A DNA stretch of 64,000 nucleotides, from the NCBI RefSeq assembly GCF_024679245.1, contig NC_090173.1, positions 6,754,428 to 6,818,427 of the forward strand, read 5' to 3'. The DNA comes from Pseudorasbora parva. Lineage: Eukaryota; Chordata; Actinopteri; Cypriniformes; Gobionidae. A program made the position numbers and the translations under genes. The notes under the pieces were generated by a model. The model was given only the letters and a program-made list of their open reading frames with translations. It made no database searches and was not told the DNA's origin. Positions 44,513-57,392 of this stretch are shown piece by piece; the first letter of the stretch is position 1; every line of letters starts with the position of its first letter.

Positions 44513-45512
44513 GGGTGCGTTTACATGCACGTTCTTAAGACAACTATGCCTAATAAGCCGACAATGAACATGGTCATGTAAACGCGGTAACCTGTTTTCT
44601 TTTATCGGAGTAAGGTCATAAAGGGCGTAAGCATAAACCGGTCGTTCTGCCAGAAAGACTCAGGAGAATAAATACTGTGACAATTATCCATTTATTAACA
44701 ACCCAGCAAGCAATAAAGTACTTTGGCACAGGCCCCGTCCGTAGCTCGCAATCAGAGGGTACCGCGTCACTACATATCCTGCCTGAAGACGAAGGCAGAG
44801 GCGCAGCCGACCCCCCAGTAAGGTATGGAAGGGACAATCCTGGTGGTGGTGGAGTGGAGTAGGGAAGGATTTGACTTGGAGGTGGTGGGGAGGATGGCGG
44901 TGAATTGGGGCGTCAGCTGCGAACTCAAACATGAGTAACCTCCGATCTTTTATACCCACGTATTAGAAGGAGATTGGATAGATAAAAGTTGAAGTGGCGT
45001 AACAATTGTCTTCCCGGCAGAACTTATGCTAAAGCTTTCATGGACAGGTAGTTTTTTAACTCTTACCTTGATTTCGCGCTACGTGTAAACGCATTAACCT
45101 GCTTTCTGTCGGCTTATTGACGTGCGCTGATGTGTGATAGGTGACAAAAATGCAAACTTTGAGCAGATTTAAACGCATCCAGACAGAGCGAGCTAGCGTT
45201 TTGCATGAAATAAGGACATATATCACAAACGCAGACTCTTTTAAGACCCAGAAAATTGTAAAGATGTGTTCTCATCTCATGCAGCATAAGTAGAAGAGGT
45301 TCAGTCAGAACGCTTCATCTGTATCTGAATGAGAGATAATATGAGCCGTAAATCTCCCGTTGACACAGTGCACGCTTTATTTAACATCACAACTAACGTA
45401 ACATTTCAGATACGGACATTTTTATGTTTGACGTAAGGAAATAACCCGGTTTAGTCAGGTAAATGCGGTTTACTTGCGTTGTCAGCTTACTGGTGTGCAT
45501 GTAAACCCACCC
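44513..45512. mobile_element. TIR element with ends GGGTGCGTTTACATGCAC
   Basis: The left end TTTACATGCAC (44520) is inverse to GTGCATGTAAA (45497); CCGGTTT/TAAGCCGAC-type words near both ends also match in inverse. The middle (about 44700-45000) holds a different repeat containing GGTGGTGGTGGAG. No transposase. Confidence 0.6.
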
Positions 45513-45727
45513 ACTGAAGGACACAGATCAATGAGTCAGAATTGGTAGTCTATCAATTCTTCAGTAAGGATATTTTCCGTGACCACAGAAAAATAACTCT
45601 CTTAGCATGTAGCTGTGATCTTATTGTTAACTTGATATTGATTTATAAGCAGAACAGAATCAACTTATTTAACTAAAACACAAACACATAACTAATCTAA
45701 ACAAAAACAAAAATACATACACACAAT

Positions 45728-46069
45728 AGGGCTGGGCGATAAAACAATATGTATCGGGATAGACGCTTAATCGATATCAATAAAAAATACATTCTATACA
45801 ATTTTCAATTTTTTTTCTCTTCGTCGGAAGAAACCAGAGGTTTGCAAAGTATCTTTGGTTACATGAACAAAGGCAATCACTCTCTAGCCTGGCTCTGCCC
45901 TCCTACGTACTTCCGCTCAATTTTCATTTTCCTTCAGTACTACGTCTGGGACTGCTGTGTATTCTTAGGTTTTCTCTGAACACATTTTTACCAGTCCAAT
46001 CAGCGAACAGAGGGAGTGGCTGAGAACGATGACGTTGATGTCGTGCGCTAGTTTGAGATGTAGTTCAGT
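45728..46069. repeat. hAT-like repeat start (GGGCTGGGCGATA)
   Basis: GGGCTGGGCGATAAAACAATATG is a frequent start of fish hAT-type repeats; the right end was not located. Confidence 0.4.
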
Positions 46070-46430
46070 AATGGCGGCGGAGAAAGATGCAAACTAAACC
46101 ATTCATTCCGTTGTGGCACCACTGCCGAATATCCAGAAGTTAAAGCCGGAGCAATAACAGTCTTTGCTGGGGTTTGTTGGTGGCCAGGATGTTGTGGCCC
46201 TCCAACAGGGTACACTCTGGAAAAGTTTGATTTTCCAGATCGCTTCGTTAGTGATGAAGGAGTTAGCGGAAGCTATTCGGACGGTAACTGTCCCTCGTGG
46301 GGTCGGAAGGTATTGCCATCATTTAATTTACAGGGACTGGTCAGTTATTTTATTGCCGTCCGTCTCTCACCACAAGCGGAAAAATCCCCGGCCGAGTTAC
46401 CGACAAGCCTAAGCGAGAGAGACCTCCCCT
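46070..46430 (+). pseudogene. Possible RecQ-like helicase fragment, frameshifted
   Basis: A frame following a TAA reads LLGFVGGQDVVAL, then in the next frame P-T-G-Y, then again SLIFQIASLVMKEL. In RecQ-type helicases a GRDV..LPTGYGKSL.FQ order marks motif I, so this looks like a Walker A region broken by small indels. Upstream an ATGGCGGCGGAGAAAG could be the old start. It probably came in with a mobile element. Confidence 0.35.
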
Positions 46431-47174
46431 CCATATTAGGTGCTTTTTTCTATTTATTTATTTATTATTTGAGTGCATGGAACTGCAAAAGGCGAATATC
46501 CACACAGCGCAGCCGCTGACGTTTAAATACTGCTCTATGATCGGCACTTTGACTTATTTTGTTTTATACAATCGTGTGATATGGAAACATTACAGTTCTG
46601 TGTTGAATCATCTGAAAACAGCCGCGAGCATGTGTTCATGACGAGATAGTGGAAAACGGCAATACACACAAACGTTTCACTTTAGCAGAACCACAACTTA
46701 CTCTGCAGCTACTAACAGCAAAGAAATATGGTGTTTAGGAAGAAACATTTATTAAAAATGTTGCTATATTACATAAATTAATATTGCAGAATATAAATCA
46801 CTTTTATAGAGGCTGTTTTCGTATTTTCTACAGGTGTTTACATTTATTTTACTTACAAATATAATAGTTTATTATATATGTTTTATATAGTTTTGGAAAC
46901 CATATAACCATATAATGAGGAGCAAGGTTTGTACAGTCTATGTGTTTTACCCTGTGACTTCCATGATCTTACATTTAAATGAAACTGGTCTACAGTTAAA
47001 CTATAGTCTAAACAGTTTTAAGTCTGGATCCCATGAATTAAGGACAAAGCTTTGTTTTCCTCTTTAAAAGTGTTATTAACTTTTTTTTAATAGATTTAAT
47101 GAAATTGAATAGCCTCATGAAAGATAGATATCAGTGTCTTACTTAAATGATGTGTTAACTCTTGAAAAATATGA
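46431..47174. other. Gene-free AT-rich stretch
   Basis: Apart from a short ATTT run near 46455 I see nothing recognisable. Confidence 0.45.
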
Positions 47175-47612
47175 TTGTTCAACCCCAAAATGTGATCATT
47201 TACTCACCCTAATGTCATTCCAAACCTAAATGAATTTATTTCTGTGTAGCATAAAATAAAATAATTTGAGTCTGTTTTTTTGTTCATACAATATTCAAAT
47301 GGTAGTCTAACCCAGTGGTTCTCAAACCTGTCCTGGGGACCCCCAACCAGTGCACATTTTGCATGTCTCCCTCATCTAACACACCTGATTCAAATCATCA
47401 GCTCATTAGTAGAGACTGCAAGACTTGAATTGGGTTTGTTTGATGAGGGAACATGCAAAATGTGCAATGGTGAGGGGTCCCTAGGACAGGTTTGAGAACC
47501 ACTGGTCTAACCAAAATGGCTTGTTTGCTAACATTCTTCAAAACATCTTCTTTTGTGTTTCCCAGAAGTCATACAGGTTTGGAAGGACACGAGAGTGAGT
47601 AAATGATGACAG
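47175..47612. mobile_element. MITE of the TTTACTCACCCTAATGTC type, split by a hAT MITE
   Basis: The left part (CATTTACTCACCCTAATGTCATTCC) and right part (GTTTGGAAGGACACGAGAGTGAGTAAATGATG) are an imperfect inverse pair. A 192-bp element interrupts it. Confidence 0.65.
47313..47504. mobile_element. hAT MITE with 8-bp target duplication
   Basis: Ends CAGTGGTTCTCAAACCTGTCC and inverse; GTCTAACC is repeated exactly at 47305-47312 and 47505-47512. The 8-bp duplication and CAGTGG end fit the hAT superfamily. Confidence 0.92.
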
Positions 47613-47869
47613 CATTTAAAAGAAGAAGATTTACTTTACTGCAACCTAGCTCAAAATCATCAGTGCTTTACTGCCAAGGGCATTTCTGTGTGACAAAAAG
47701 AGCAATATTAAGTTTATCTGCATTTGCAGCAAATTCGATAATATCTATCATTATTTGTCCTTGTCCTAGTTTTATTTATATACGCCAATTTAAGGCCCCA
47801 AACCCAGCAAAAACATTCACGGGGAACTCTTGGGCCGGTTGTGCTGGGTATGCCAGAGCCGAATTTGAG

Positions 47870-50800
47870 CCCCGAACTCACACACCAAACACCAGTCTTT
47901 ATTCAGTGTGGGGACTGAACTCACACACCAAACGCCAGTCTTAAGTCAGTGTGGGGACCGAACTCACACACCAAACACCAGTCTTTAGTCAGTGTGGGGA
48001 CCGAACTCACACACCAAACACCAGTCTTTAGTCAGTGTGGGGACCGAACTCACACACCAAACACCAGTCTTTATTCAGTGTGGGGACCGAACTCACACAC
48101 CAAACACCAGTCTTTAGTCAGTGTGGGGACCGAACTCACACACCAAACACCAGTCTTTAGTCAGTGTGGGGACCGAACTCACACACCAAACACCAGTCTT
48201 TAGTCAGTGTGGGGACCGAACTCACACACCAAACACCAGTCTTTAGTCAGTGTGGGGACCGAACTCACACACCAAACACCAGTCTTTAGTCAGTGTGGGG
48301 ACCGAACTCACACACCAAACACCAGTCTTTAGTCAGTGTGGCGACCGAACTCACACACCAAACACCAGTCTTTAGTCAGTGTGGGGACCGAACTCACACA
48401 CCAAACACCAGTCTTTAGTCAGTGTGTGGACCGAACTCACACACCAAACACCAGTCTTTAGTCAGTGTGTGGACCGAACTCACACACCAAACGCCAGTCT
48501 TTAGTCAGTGTGTGGACCGAACTCACACACCAAACGCCAGTCTTTAGTCAGTGTGGGGACCGAACTCACACACCAAACACCAGTCTTTAGTCAGTGTGTG
48601 GACCGAACTCACACACCAAACACCAGTCTTTATTCAGTGTGTGGACCGAACTCACACACCAAACACCAGTCTTTAGTCAGTGTGTGGACCGAACTCACAC
48701 ACCAAACACCAGTCTTTAGTCAGTGTGGGGACCGAACTCACACACCAAACACCAGTCTTTAGTCAGTGTGTGGACCGAACTCACACACCAAACACCAGTC
48801 TTTAGTCAGTGTGTGGACCGAACTCACACACCAAACACCAGTCTTTAGTCAGTGTGGGGACCGAACTCACACACCAAACACCAGTCTTTAGTCAGTGTGT
48901 GGACCGAACTCACACACCAAACACCAGTCTTTAGTCAGTGTGGGGACCGAACTCACACACCAAACACCAGTCTTTAGTCAGTGTGGCGACCGAACTCACA
49001 CACCAAACACCAGTCTTTATTCAGTGTGGGGACCGAACTCACACACCAAACACCAGTCTTTAGTCAGTGTGGCGACCGAACTCACACACCAAACACCAGT
49101 CTTTAGTCACTGTGGGGACCGAACTCACACACCAAACACCAGTCTTTGGTCACTGTGGGGACCGAACTCACACACCAAACACCAGTCTTTAGTCAGTGTG
49201 TGGACCGAACTCACACACCAAACACCAGTCTTTAGTCAGTGTGTGGACCGAACTCACACACCAAACACCAGTCTTTAGTCAGTGTGGGGACCGAACTCAC
49301 ACACCAAACACCAGTCTTTAGTCAGTGTGGGGACCGAACTCACACACCAAACACCAGTCTTTAGTCAGTGTGGGGACCGAACTCACACACCAAACACCAG
49401 TCTTTAGTCAGTGTGGGGACCGAACTCACACACCAAACACCAGTCTTTAGTCAGTGTGGGGACCGAACTCACACACCAAACACCAGTCTTTAGTCAGTGT
49501 GGGGACCGAACTCACACACCAAACACCAGTCTTTAGTCAGTGTGGCGACCGAACTCACACACCAAACACCAGTCTTTATTCAGTGTGGGGACCGAACTCT
49601 CACACCAAACACCAGTCTTTAGTCAGTGTGGGGACCGAACTCTCACACCAAACACCAGTCTTTAGTCAGTGTGGGGACCGAACTAACACACCAAACACCA
49701 GTCTTTAGTCAGTGTGGGGACCGAACTCTCACACCAAACACCAGTCTTTAGTCAGTGTGGGGACCGAACTCACACACCAAACACCAGTCTTTATTCAGTG
49801 TGTGGACCGAACTAACACACCAAACACCAGTCTTTAGTCAGTGTGGGGACCGAACTCTCACACCAAACACCAGTCTTTAGATAGTGTGGGGACCGAACTC
49901 ACACACCAAACACCAGTCTTTATTCAGTGTGTGGACCGAACTCACACACCAAACACCAGTCTTTAGTCAGTGTGGGGACCGAACTCACACACCAAACACC
50001 AGTCTTTATTCAGTGTGGGGACCGAACTCACACACCAAACACCAGTCTTTAGTCAGTGTGGGGACCGAACTCACACACCAAACACCAGTCTTTAGTCAGT
50101 GTGGGGACTAAACTCACACACCAAACACCCGTCTTTAGTCAGTGTGGGGACCGAACTCACACACCAAACACCAGTCTTTATTCAGTGTGTGGACCGAACT
50201 CACACACCAAACACCAGTCTTTAGTCAGTGTAGGGACCGAACTCACACACCAAACACCAGTCTTTAGTCAGTGTAGGGACCGAAATCACACACCAAACAC
50301 CAGTCTTTAGTCAGTGTGGGGACCGAACTCACACACCAAACACCAGTCTTTAGTCAGTGTGGGGACCGAACTCACACACCAAACACCAGTCTTTAGTCAG
50401 TGTAGGGACCGAACTCACACACCAAACACCAGTCTTTAGTCAGTGTGGGGACCGAACTCACACACCAAACACCAGTCTTTAGTCAGTGTGGGGACCGAAC
50501 TAACACACCAAACACCAGTCTTTAGTCAGTGTGGGGACCGAACTCACACACCAAACACCAGTCTTTAGTCAGTGTAGGGACCGAACTCACACACCAAACA
50601 CCAGTCTTTAGTCAGTGTGGGGACCGAACTCACACACCAAACACCAGTCTTTAGTCAGTGTGGGGACCGAACTAACACACCAAACACCAGTCTTTAGTCA
50701 GTGTGGGGACCGAACTCACACACCAAACACCAGTCTTTAGTCAGTGTGGGGACCAAACTCACACACCAAACACCAGTCTTTAGTCAGTGTAGGGACCGAA

Positions 50801-51725
50801 CCCACACACCAAACACCAGTCTTTAGTCAGTGTAGGGACCGAACTAACACACCAAACACCAGTCTTTAGTCAGTGTGGGGACCGAACTCACACACCAAAC
50901 ACCAGTCTTTATTCAGTGTGGGGACCGAACTCACACACCAAACACCAGTCTTTAGTCAGTGTAGGGACCGAACTCACACACCAAACACCAGTCTTTAGTC
51001 AGTGTGGGGACTGAACTCACACACCAAACACCAGTCTTTAGTCAGTGTGGCGACCGAACTCACACACCAAACACCAGTCTTTAGTCAGTGTAGGGACCGA
51101 ACTAACACACCAAACACCAGTCTTTAGTCAGTGTGGGGACCGAACTCACACACCAAACACCAGTCTTTATTCAGTGTGGGGACCGAACTCACACACCAAA
51201 CACCAGTCTTTAGTCAGTGTGGGGACCGAACTCACACACCAAACACCAGTCTTTAGTCAGTGTGGGGACCGAAATCACACACCAAACACCAGTCTTTAGT
51301 CAGTGTAAGGACCGAACTCACACACCAAACACCAGTCTTTAGTCAGTGTGGGGACCAAACTCACACACCAAACACCAGTCTTTAGTCAGTGTAGGGACCG
51401 AACCCACACACCAAACACCAGTCTTTAGTCAGTGTAGGGACCGAACCCACACACCACACACCAGTCTTTAGTCAGTGTGGGGACCGAACTCACACACCAA
51501 ACACCAGTCTTTAGTCAGTGTGGGGACCGAACTCACACACCAAACACCAGTCTTTAGTCAGTGTAGGGACCGAACTCACACACCAAACACCAGTCTTTAG
51601 TCAGTGTGGGGACCGAACTCACACACCAAACACCAGTCTTTAGTTAGTGTGGGGACCGAACTCACACACCAAACACCAGTCTTTATTCAGTGTGTGGACC
51701 GAACTAACACACCAAACACCAGTCC
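47870..51725. repeat. 43-bp minisatellite, about 90 copies
   Basis: The unit consists of AGTGTGGGGACCGAACTC, then ACACACCAAACACC, then AGTCTTTAGTC, head to tail for 3.86 kb. Variants are not random: GTGTGTGGACC units concentrate in the first third (about 48420-49250), GTGTAGGGACC units occur only after about 50225, and AACTAACACACC or AACTCTCACACC units come in local groups. A TATTC variant of TAGTC is scattered throughout. Because 43 is not a multiple of 3, all three frames cycle and give spurious 84-codon frames. It lies in the inferred first intron of the 44-kb GIMAP gene. Confidence 0.98.
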
Positions 51726-52195
51726 AGCCCAGGTGGACATCATAATGTTACATCTCACCCCAGGGTATATTCCAACTAACCCAGACTATGGGGTGAATTG
51801 TAACATTTCACTCCTCGTGTTTGAAACGAAACCATTTTCTGTTTGTGTTGCAAAGATAATAGTTATCTTATTTAATAGCAGACACTTGTAACTAGTTTGA
51901 ATCACATTTTGAACACACTGGCTTAAAAGTACTCTAAGATATGAGACTCTGAGACAGAAAGGTAACAAATGTTACAACCATCCCCGGTCTCCCCTACTTT
52001 AGGCTTTGTGTGCATGTCTAAACCATCAAATACACAAAACAAATAGCCTATGTCAAAATGACCGCTTGGAGACTAGGCTATTCACATAAAGATTTAATAG
52101 TGTCATATGAACTAATAATATCTCAAGTCTTTAACACAATCGCTACGAATTTAATTGTCATTTCACGGAAAATGTGCTGAGGTTATTAACCTTAC

Positions 52196-52276
52196 CTTTA
52201 CGAGAAAGTACAATACAAGTTGTTTTCTGCGTTTGCGATGTTTTGTTTACAGCCTGAGATGTCCGCTTTCGATTTC
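52196..52276 (-). promoter_or_regulatory. Candidate ISRE-bearing promoter and first exon of the 44-kb GIMAP gene
   Basis: On the minus strand GAAATCGAAA (52276-52267) matches the ISRE core and is followed by CTCAGGCTGTAAACAAAAC and donor AAAG/GTAAGG with exon end 52196. The whole segment is paralogous to 36000-36290. The next downstream acceptor in front of a GIMAP ATG on this strand is 44155. Confidence 0.5.
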
Positions 52277-52619
52277 AAACTAATGAATCTTTTGAACCGA
52301 TCGACGCAGTTCACCAAATCGGACTGAATCGTTCTAAACGGTTCGTGTCTCGAGTCAGTGCAAATCCACAAGTTACTAAAGTTACTCACTTTCTGTCATG
52401 AGTGACAGTCCATTTGACAAGAAATAAACTAATATCCTTAAATATGTTACTCTAATAACTCCAACAGTTCACTGCGCTGAGACATGTTGTTCTGAGAGAA
52501 CTGAAGAGCAGCTGGTAGGCTACTGAGCATGCGCGTTTTCTACCGAACCTAGGATCACCATTTATTTGTTTTATCGATAATCCATGATATTTTCAGGAAC
52601 AGGTTATTTCATTTCTTCA

Positions 52620-52860
52620 AGTCCTCACCACCAGGCTCGGCTTTGGAACCTCCTCCCCAGTGAGCTGAGAACAGTACAGAACCTGGACCATTTCAAAGCA
52701 GAACTGAAGACTGTTCTTTTCAGAAAGGCTTTTAAGTGTTGATTGTTTTTATTATTCTATATTTTTACTTGTTTTTAATCATTTTTGTCATTTTCCTGTG
52801 TAGCACTTTGAGATTCTTCGGAATGAAAAGTCTGTTATAAATAAAATCTATTATAATTTA
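52620..52860 (+). mobile_element. 3-prime end of an L2-like non-LTR retrotransposon
   Basis: Codons from 52635 give RLWNLLPSELRTVQNLDHF, then LFRKAF and a stop at 52742, the usual C-terminus of fish LINE ORF2. The tail GTAGCACTTTGAGATTC...ATAAATAAAAT follows. Severely 5-prime truncated. Confidence 0.75.
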
Positions 52861-52913
52861 ATATTAGTTGGCTATTATATAACACAATGTGGATAGAACA
52901 GCACTGGGTGGAG

Positions 52914-52915
<2 letters not shown>

Positions 52916-52997
<82 letters not shown>
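52916..52997. repeat. (TA)n microsatellite
   Basis: About 40 TA units. Confidence 0.95.
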
Positions 52998-53002
<5 letters not shown>

Positions 53003-55646
53003 GTATCCCATAAAAAAGCTTTAAAATAGATAAATCTATACAGTAAATTAAAATAAATATATAAATTCTTAATTTATAAAAACGAGGCTGCCAATCATGG
53101 TATGCCTCTTTTTCAGTGTGTAATGAATAAGATATTATATTAAGTTCAATAATAAAATAAGGTATATTTGTGAACACTATTATCCTGTGTCGTGTCTGAC
53201 TGTGCCTGTGGATATTTATTTGATAAATGTAATGATTTATCTTAATAGATAAATAAATAATACAATTGCGCATGCTTAAAGTATTATATCATATATCTGA
53301 ATTTGTCTAAAAATGTGTATCTTATAATCCCTGGGGGACAGAAGTTATGAAAGAGATTTATGCTTGTGATAAAATAACTCCTGCATTGAGCTGAGTGAGA
53401 GCGAGATTGGGTGACCAAGTTTAAAGAAAAGTTTCAGCAACAGTCAAAGACATTTTGCAGTAATCTTAGTAAATGGGACTTGTTGATTCACATTAAAGTA
53501 AAATGAATTCCTGCTGGTTGAAGAAACCTTTATTCACCATTACTTATTATTTTATCCCAGCATGTGAATATAGAAGAATGAAAATGATTTAGTTGTATAT
53601 TACACTCAGATCAGTAAGATAGATTATTGTCTCTCTATTCTGCATACTGCAACAAATAACTTGTTTTACTAAACGTAGAATGAGGGAACTGCTGTAGTCA
53701 ACCAGTGGCAAACTAGTGAAGAAGATGGATACAGAGCTGAGTGCTCAGATACAATTATAATTAGAAGTTATAAAAGTTCAATTTGACTCATGCAGATCTC
53801 TGAGTGTTCACATTTCAGATGGCTTCAATGGCAGAGCCGTGACCACTGGAAGCAGCGAGTGGGGAAAGGTGAAGACACGGCTGCAGAGAGAACAAGAGAG
53901 AATGGGTGATGGACTTTTTTCAGCTCCCCTCCTGAAAGGAGAAGATAATAGTTTCCAAAAGGTCAGCATTAAAAAAGACTGATTTAATGCAGGGAAAGGT
54001 GAAACTTTCACTTGAGGCTTGGGAACTGTGCAAAGCAGAAATGATCAACCCAGACTTTCCAATGGACGCTTCAGCCCTCAAACAGAGCTTGTAACAACTT
54101 AATAATAACCCCAACAGAACACAAATTGATTGAAGAGGAAAATATGTCAAAGCAACAAAAAAAGGTTTTAGAAATATTTAGGGTATAAAGACTAATTAAA
54201 GATTTGCCAGTGAGCATCAGAATAAGTTATAAAGACCTTGAAATAAAGAGCTTATGAACAAGATCCTAATATAAAATAGACTCAATTGGCATTTCCAGGA
54301 GTATACCTAGGCTTTAGAGCAAAAGTGAAAGACAATGGTTTGCTAAATTAGGGATATTTTTAGGAGTTGCAATATAAATAAGGGGTTATTGTTCTGTTCT
54401 CATTAATATCACTAGTTGTCAAAGCCACAGTTAAGCACATGTTATTGCAATGATGTTAAGATAATGAGAGAATAATTTAGAGGGCAACCAAAGGATATAT
54501 GTTAAGATTGGCTGACAAACCAAATTTAAGTTTACAAACATTAGATGCAGATTCAAGTGAGGACAAAGAAGACAAATACCAGAAAAAATTCTGGGTTGAG
54601 GATGTCACATTGCAAAAAGAACTTTTAGTGGTAGTTTTCTTCAGACAGGTGTGTTGGAGCAGTGCTGGAACTGAAATCTGCAGGATGGTAGCTCTCTAGG
54701 AGCAGGGTTGGACACAGCCTGACATTTTTAAGTACAATCGACTTGGATGTTTAAGTTATTTCAAATTAGATTATGTTAAACTGACTTAAAATAAGTTGCA
54801 TCTTGTATAACTTATAAAAAAAGGTTTGTCATAGTGTTGTCATAACTTATTAAACTTTTTTTTAATTTTCTTTTTACAGTATACACCGTCATCGTTTCAA
54901 TGCTTTCCTTTTGAATGCAAAACCCATTTTCTGACAATACTCCTCTTTTACAATGAAGTTTTATTGCTTTCTGATACAATAGTGTTGAAAATGGTTCATT
55001 ACTCAAAGCTTCATTCAGATAGAAATTGCAGCACCATCACCTGGTGAAGTAAATGTAATGCATCAAAGCTGACAACCATAAAATGCAAGTAGGCTTATGT
55101 TCACGCCCCGTTTGTTACGGGTTTACCGAGACGATCAAAGATGAAAACAGTGTTAGTGCTGTGAGACTCATTTATGTGGGTGAATTTTACAGATACTGAT
55201 AAATTTCATGTGTCCACCTTGATAATAAAACATTAATTATGATATGTGTGTGTAATCATTTGTTGCAACAAATCAGACCAGCTTAAAAAGAGTTGCAAAC
55301 CATCACATTAATTCTAATTGTTTCTAACAAAATACCCATAGGAACCACTGGCTTTTACCATATAAACCACTACAGAATTTATTTGTAGTGTGTTTGGGAC
55401 ATATTTCATTAGTATTTAATCCCCCCACCAATAGACCCCCACACACATCTAAGGAGCCCCGCACATGACATGCAAGAAAAAAAAGGTAAATCGTGCGCAT
55501 AATTGCCTTTTTTTTTTTTTTACTTTTTTGTTCCAAACAAATTAGTAAAACGAGGCATGATTTATAAGTCGAGGGAACAAAATACTAAATTGTGCGCACG
55601 ATTTTGCCTACTAGTTTTTTTACTGCATGTCGTGTGAGGAACATAT

Positions 55647-55650
<4 letters not shown>
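52998..55650. other. Gene-poor stretch with weak coding traces
   Basis: Mostly AT-rich without a clear gene. Between 53819 and 54130 short frames on + (MASMAEP then FPMDASALKQSL) and around 54499-54699 (LADKPNLSLQTLDADSSED) might be remnants of a retroelement or lost gene, but no domain is recognisable. Confidence 0.35.

Positions 55651-55722
<72 letters not shown>
55651..55722. repeat. (TA)n microsatellite
   Basis: About 35 TA units. Confidence 0.95.
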
Positions 55723-55726
<4 letters not shown>

Positions 55727-55818
55727 GAAAACAAATTACCCTACTTTGTTGAAGAAGTAGTTGACTTTGACATGAAAAAGAAAAAGAGGAAATGTTCCCA
55801 AATAAAATATTTTTCCCC

Positions 55819-55855
<37 letters not shown>

Positions 55856-55864
55856 GCACGCACG

Positions 55865-55901
<37 letters not shown>
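55819..55901. repeat. (TA)n(CA)n microsatellite
   Basis: TA for 22 bp then CA, with CACG interruptions. Confidence 0.95.
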
Positions 55902-55903
<2 letters not shown>

Positions 55904-56772
55904 TGAATGACCATAGACCAGCTGGAATTTCAACCTTGATTTTCAACATAGAAATTTTTTTTTTTATATAAAACTTGTAATAACCTACAATAACACTCCA
56001 TGGTTGAATGTCAAAGTGAGTGCCATATAAAGGGTTAATATCTATAATTTATTTATTTATTTATTTATTTATTTTTTACTACACAAAACAGCACAAACGA
56101 AGCACAAATTACTGAAACTATTTTTCTGACGTTTTGCGTCGGGTGGTGGCATCTTCACACAGGACCCTGAGCGTCTTACATCTTCTGAAATCTTCATGGT
56201 TACATTACAAACACATCCTAGAGGTGGAAAACTGTGAATTCTTATTACAGATAATACAATCATTTAGAAATATAATATAATTATTTAGAATAATTTGGGC
56301 TACTTAGAATGTAAGCTTTACATCTAGGTATGGCATAGCTGGTTCTGAAGAAAAAAGAAAAAAAGCTTTATTCATTGATTGATTGATTGACTGATTGACT
56401 GATTTTCATATTGTAAATTACACCGACCAGATATGAAAAGTGCATATGGCAATAGTAGTAAGGTGTGACATCAGATGTTGCCAGGCAGAATTACTTCTGA
56501 TATGTTCTGTTACTGAACAGATGTGGAGATTAATGCCACTAGTGATCAGTTTCTCATATTTTCCCCAAACGTGCGACTGATTCACTTGGGCCGAATTTAT
56601 TTACATCATTTTAGGTTAAGATGTAAATCCCTCAGACAAGCTTTTTTTCTGATATGATATATGACATATATACAGGCTATAAATCTCTCATGTAATTTAA
56701 TTTTTCGCTGCTTCATAACGGAATGCGCCTCCTATTGGAGACAAACAGCTTCACATGAAAGTGTGTTTGTTT

Positions 56773-56852
56773 AAAGTGAAAGTAAAATTACAATACGCAA
56801 CACTTGGACTGTTGAACAGAACCTGGACTGTCTTGTGTGCGTCTCCGTAAGT
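56773..56852 (+). promoter_or_regulatory. Candidate IRF site and first exon of a + strand gene beyond the window
   Basis: AAAGTGAAAGT (56773-56783) differs by one base from a GAAANNGAAA core. A donor GTGCGTCTCC/GTAAGTAAATG ends the putative exon at 56846. The donor context nearly repeats that of the minus-strand GIMAP first exon at 16002. No matching coding exon is found to the right within the window. Confidence 0.35.
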
Positions 56853-57230
56853 AAATGTATATTAATGTAGAGATGTGACACATATTTTATGTCAATTCAC
56901 TTATGTCAAGTAAAAAGTAAATTCTTATCAACCCATGAGATGGGACTTTAAGTAAAGTTAGTGATTTAAGGAGCAGTGAATGCTTTGGGGTTTGGGTAAA
57001 TGACACCAGAACCTGATAGTAACATTAAATTACATATAAACATGTTTCTTTTTGAAAGATAAAGGTTGTTCTGCTGTTTAATCCCTTAAGACAACAACTG
57101 AATGTGTTTACATTAAATTCACGTCAAAAGCATTTTGAGATGCTCGCATTTAACCCCTACACGGAGTCGGACTCGCGCACACCAGTCAGTGAGTTTCATA
57201 TCATTATATGAAAGTCGGCCCACAAACAAA

Positions 57231-57373
<143 letters not shown>

Positions 57374-57392
57374 TGGAGCCAGAATGGTGACT

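Noticed and set aside
47870..51725. CRISPR-like array
   Set aside because: The units abut head to tail with no unique spacers, and the DNA is vertebrate.
47949..51891. A dozen repetitive plus-strand reading frames of 75-127 codons
   Set aside because: They arise because the 43-bp minisatellite cycles through all frames; stops return whenever TAGTC falls in frame.
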